The notes under the pieces are model-generated. The model was given only the letters and a program-made list of their open reading frames with translations. It made no database searches and was not told the origin of the DNA. 8,592 nt of DNA, taken from the NCBI GenBank assembly GCA_900548855.1, contig URMF01000084.1, positions 1 to 8,592 on the forward strand, written 5' to 3'. Shown here in pieces: positions 6,506 to 8,592 of this stretch (position 1 is its first letter; every line of letters begins with the position of its first letter). Origin of the DNA: an uncultured Eubacteriales bacterium (lineage in GTDB: Bacteria; Bacillota; Clostridia; Lachnospirales; Lachnospiraceae). Made by a program: the position numbers and the translations under genes.

Positions 6506-7537
6506 TTACAGCCACTTTCTAAATTTCTGATAACCAATGTTTATTTTTAACCATATCCTTGTAAATAAACTCAATTTAATATTTTCTCTATACCCTTTTT
6601 CTATAACATCCAATATACATTTTGCCAAATACTTATGACTAAACAGTTCGCTCTTCTTGCCTTTTATAAACCGGTCTATTTCATCTAAATAGCGTAAATA
6701 TTCATCCTTCGACATATTAATCAAAAAATCATAGAGTTCCTCCGGATTTGAGAATTTACTGTAGTCAATATAACAGTTAGATGGCACAAAATCATCTACA
6801 TTGGTTGGTCCCCAATACACCGGAACTATCCCGGCGCATAAACAATCCGGAAGTTTCTCTGATAAATATCCGCTTACACCATGTGTGTTTTCCAAAGCCA
6901 ACGCAAATTTAAAATTATGGTACACTTTATACTTATCTGCAGCGCGCCCCTTCCACGATGGATGCTTTTTTAAATTCCACCCAGGGCCATATAACTCTAT
7001 CTGATCCAAATGATTCTTTTCAAACCACAAAACAATTTCTTCTCTTGTACTATATAGTTCCAAGGGATGTTTTGAATGCTTATTTCCTGACATATTCACC
7101 AGAAGCTTTTGCTGTATCCCTGGATCCCCATACCTTTCTACAAAGCAATATGGTATATTTCTGTGAAAAATTCGAACATTATCGACTAAGTTTTTGTCCC
7201 ATGTCATAATATTAGCAAAAAATTTTTTAAGTATCTCGTACCCTTCTTTAGAATTCAGTGGTTCAACAACAGGAGGCTCTCCCGAAAAATATACTGCTTT
7301 AGAAAGCAACCCTTTCTTATCCAGTAAAAGCAAATACTTATAATTAAAAATAGCAAAGAGAAAAATATCCGCCTCTTCCAAATTTTCATACATATCAATC
7401 GTATGTATCTCTATACCAATATTCTCACACTCTTTGGCTATTTTAACATGGTAGTCATTTTCATCCCCATGAAAAATACTGTCCTCTGCAATTGAGTCTG
7501 ACCAAGGTATCCATGCCACTTTGTACTTACATTCCAT
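6506..7537 (-). CDS. GT10-family (alpha-1,3-fucosyltransferase-like) glycosyltransferase
   Basis: The 343-residue enzyme probably transfers fucose or a related sugar from a nucleotide donor to a glycan at the cytoplasmic membrane face. The diagnostic GT10 block spans about 207-262: FKFALALENT, then GYLSEKLPDCLCAGIVPVYWG, then VPSNCYIDYSKF. Glu216 and Lys228 sit where the donor-binding Glu and Lys of Helicobacter pylori FucT are expected. An N-terminal-half loop SGEPP at 85-89 and LYGPGW at 182-187 also fit. The last 20 residues are basic and amphipathic, which could anchor the protein to the membrane as in H. pylori FucT. No membrane helix or signal peptide is present, and the length fits the family. 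The start has GGAG seven bases upstream and lies within the end of the preceding gene (11-base overlap), so the two are co-translated. The sugar specificity is inferred. Confidence 0.85.
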   Translation of the reverse strand: MECKYKVAWIPWSDSIAEDSIFHGDENDYHVKIAKECENIGIEIHTIDMYENLEEADIFLFAIFNYKYLLLLDKKGLLSKAVYFSGEPPVVEPLNSKEGYEILKKFFANIMTWDKNLVDNVRIFHRNIPYCFVERYGDPGIQQKLLVNMSGNKHSKHPLELYSTREEIVLWFEKNHLDQIELYGPGWNLKKHPSWKGRAADKYKVYHNFKFALALENTHGVSGYLSEKLPDCLCAGIVPVYWGPTNVDDFVPSNCYIDYSKFSNPEELYDFLINMSKDEYLRYLDEIDRFIKGKKSELFSHKYLAKCILDVIEKGYRENIKLSLFTRIWLKINIGYQKFRKWL

Positions 7538-8483
7538 TTCTTCTCTCCAAATAATTATGTTTTTTCAGATGCTCAGCTATCGCTTCATACACTCCACCAA
7601 ATGAAAAATGTGCTACAAGTACATTATCACAACAAACAATAACCCTCGCATTTTTCATACAGTTCATATTAATTGCAACTTCATCCTCACCATCATTATA
7701 ATGATAAGCATATGTCTCTGGGAAACCTCCCATCTCTTCCCATACCTCTCTTGTATACATTATGGCTCCTATACTGAATCTAACGGGACATATCGTATAA
7801 CCAATTTGCTTTTTTTGAATTCTTTCCGCCATATCGTCAAAGTTTCCAGTAACCTCCCAAATATATTTTTGCGCCTCTGCTGACCACAAAGTCCCACTGT
7901 ATTGTCCACCAGAATTGCCGCTAACAGCTTTATGACCTTTCAAAAAAAGTCTTTCATATTCACTTAATTTGTTTATTTCATGCAAAAATTTAATAAAACC
8001 ATAACTATTTATAGGAATAAGCGGTGCCGTAAAACAAATTTCATAATTCAACTCAGCACATGCCTTCTGATATGTCATAAACATATCATCAAAATAATTA
8101 TAGTAAACATACATATCCTCATCAAATTTCCAAATAAATTGAGCACATAAATGTAGTTCAATAACCAGATTTTGTATATACGGAACATTATTGGCTTTCG
8201 TTGATAAATAAGACCAACCATTGTTTTTCGCAATTTCTGAAAGTTTTTTCACGTACTTACCTGCAGAAATAATGCAAAAATCATATTTAGATGGTGATAC
8301 TCTTTTCAATCGTTCGAATACATTGTCCCACAATTCAGGCTTATATCCGGATAAAACATATATCAAGTGCTCGCTATTTTTTCTTCGATCCTCAAATATA
8401 TATTTTCGGCTTCTTTTTTGCACGCACTTAGGATAATTATAAATTTGAGACTTTGCTTTTATCAGTTTACTCTTAACAGACAT
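7527..8483 (-). CDS. GT-A-fold (GT2-like) glycosyltransferase
   Basis: This 318-residue cytosolic protein looks like a nucleotide-sugar-dependent transferase. After a basic N-terminal tail (1-36), a beta-strand/helix pattern begins at HLIYVLSG. WKFDEDMYV near 118-125 holds the metal-binding acidic triplet (Asp121-Glu122-Asp123). NSGGQYSGTLWS near 190-201 could form the acceptor side. GEDEVAINM at 265-273 fits the ED catalytic motif, and His292 in AHFSFGG is placed like the metal-binding His of many GT-A enzymes. No membrane helix is present. The ATG at 8483 is supported by a GAGGTG ribosome site four bases upstream. The gene overlaps the GT10 gene by 11 bases, and together they probably build one branch of a surface glycan. 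I do not recognise the donor or acceptor, and the exact GT family is uncertain. Confidence 0.7.
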   Translation of the reverse strand: MSVKSKLIKAKSQIYNYPKCVQKRSRKYIFEDRRKNSEHLIYVLSGYKPELWDNVFERLKRVSPSKYDFCIISAGKYVKKLSEIAKNNGWSYLSTKANNVPYIQNLVIELHLCAQFIWKFDEDMYVYYNYFDDMFMTYQKACAELNYEICFTAPLIPINSYGFIKFLHEINKLSEYERLFLKGHKAVSGNSGGQYSGTLWSAEAQKYIWEVTGNFDDMAERIQKKQIGYTICPVRFSIGAIMYTREVWEEMGGFPETYAYHYNDGEDEVAINMNCMKNARVIVCCDNVLVAHFSFGGVYEAIAEHLKKHNYLERRNGM

Positions 8484-8501
8484 TTTTCACCTCACTATAA
8501 T
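8473..8501 (+). promoter_or_regulatory. Near-consensus promoter on the opposite strand
   Basis: The plus strand has TTAACA at 8473-8478 (five of six matches) and a perfect TATAAT at 8496-8501, separated by exactly 17 bases. Transcription would start near 8508. The -35 box lies inside the first codons of the minus-strand glycosyltransferase gene. The predicted RNA would immediately enter two hairpins and a T-tract. Confidence 0.5.
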
Positions 8502-8592
8502 ACTATTTCTAGGCGTTTGCGAAACGCCACAAGCCGTATAAATACGGCATTTTTTGTTACCCAAAAACAAATAACTCCTCACCGGATATGGT
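8487..8592 (-). CDS. Partial open frame upstream of the glycosyltransferase gene, possible 3' end or leader peptide
   Basis: A minus-strand frame is open from the window edge to a TGA at 8489-8487, three bases before the ATG of the glycosyltransferase gene. It could be the last 34 codons of an upstream gene. Alternatively, a TTG at 8570, four bases after a GGTGAGGAG ribosome-like site, could start a 27-codon leader peptide ending in NSIIVR. Both hairpins lie within this frame, so the palindromes would be translated, as happens when small repeats insert into genes. The frame may also be open by chance; the peptide resembles no protein I recognise. Confidence 0.25.
   Translation of the reverse strand, partial: PYPVRSYLFLGNKKCRIYTACGVSQTPRNSIIVR
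8512..8528. repeat. Perfect hairpin, seven-base stem
   Basis: GGCGTTT at 8512-8518 pairs perfectly with AAACGCC at 8522-8528 around a three-base loop. It is GC-rich compared with its surroundings and lies between the plus-strand promoter and the terminator-like hairpin. On the minus strand it sits about 30 bases upstream of the glycosyltransferase ATG, without a following T-tract. Confidence 0.7.
8533..8555 (+). terminator. Intrinsic terminator read on the plus strand
   Basis: GCCGTA at 8533-8538 pairs with TACGGC at 8543-8548 around TAAA, and is followed by one A and six Ts (8550-8555). This is the classical intrinsic terminator layout for plus-strand transcription. On the minus strand the stem is followed by TTGTGG, so it would not stop the glycosyltransferase operon. 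Confidence 0.6.

Noticed and set aside
7608..7883. Plus-strand open frame of 91 codons
   Set aside because: It lies antisense to the GT-A glycosyltransferase in the region of its ED motif and has no supporting start signal.
1..8592. CRISPR array, tRNA or rRNA gene, riboswitch
   Set aside because: No regularly spaced repeats, tRNA-like arms or conserved rRNA stretches were noticed on either strand, and no leader is long enough to support a known riboswitch class.

Overview
The window looks like part of a cell-surface polysaccharide or glycolipid locus from a low-GC Gram-positive bacterium, most likely a gut clostridium (Lachnospiraceae-like). The grounds are AT-rich coding sequence, purine-rich Shine-Dalgarno sites of the GGAGG type, several large multi-membrane glycosyltransferase-type proteins, and tightly overlapping genes. 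The taxon is an inference. Every convincing gene lies on the minus strand, so transcription runs from the right edge to the left.

Right part (8592 to 6506): two overlapping genes encode a GT-A-type glycosyltransferase with DED and GEDE motifs, and a GT10 (alpha-1,3-fucosyltransferase-like) enzyme. They probably add successive sugars to a cell-surface glycan. Just upstream of the first gene, on the opposite strand, are a near-consensus promoter, two perfect hairpins and a T-tract. This could encode a very short RNA, or it could be a palindromic repeat lying in a reading frame that runs in from outside the window.

Middle (6505 to 3665): a 315-base AT-rich gap is followed by a large gene for a SIR2-fold protein with a long helical, TPR-like C-terminal half. 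It fits the pattern of a single-gene NAD+-consuming antiviral effector and not of a glycan gene. In hand-counted 60-base samples it has 25-28% GC, against about 40% in the two genes downstream. It looks like a defence gene acquired inside the glycan locus.

Left part (3672 to 1): the SIR2 gene runs with an 8-base overlap into a YfhO-family reading frame that keeps only the C-terminal part of the family. This is followed, through an ATGA overlap, by an apparently intact GT-C-type membrane glycosyltransferase. Next come about 284 bases of probable gene debris, then a DUF6020-like membrane protein gene that is broken by a one-base frameshift in a T7 run and cut off at its 3' end. This side reads as a degraded glycan operon: one gene beheaded next to the SIR2 insertion, one intact, one broken.

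The main points of interest are the SIR2-TPR gene and its junction, the homopolymer frameshift, and the antisense promoter-hairpin-terminator unit at the right edge. I see no CRISPR array, tRNA, rRNA, transposase or integrase.
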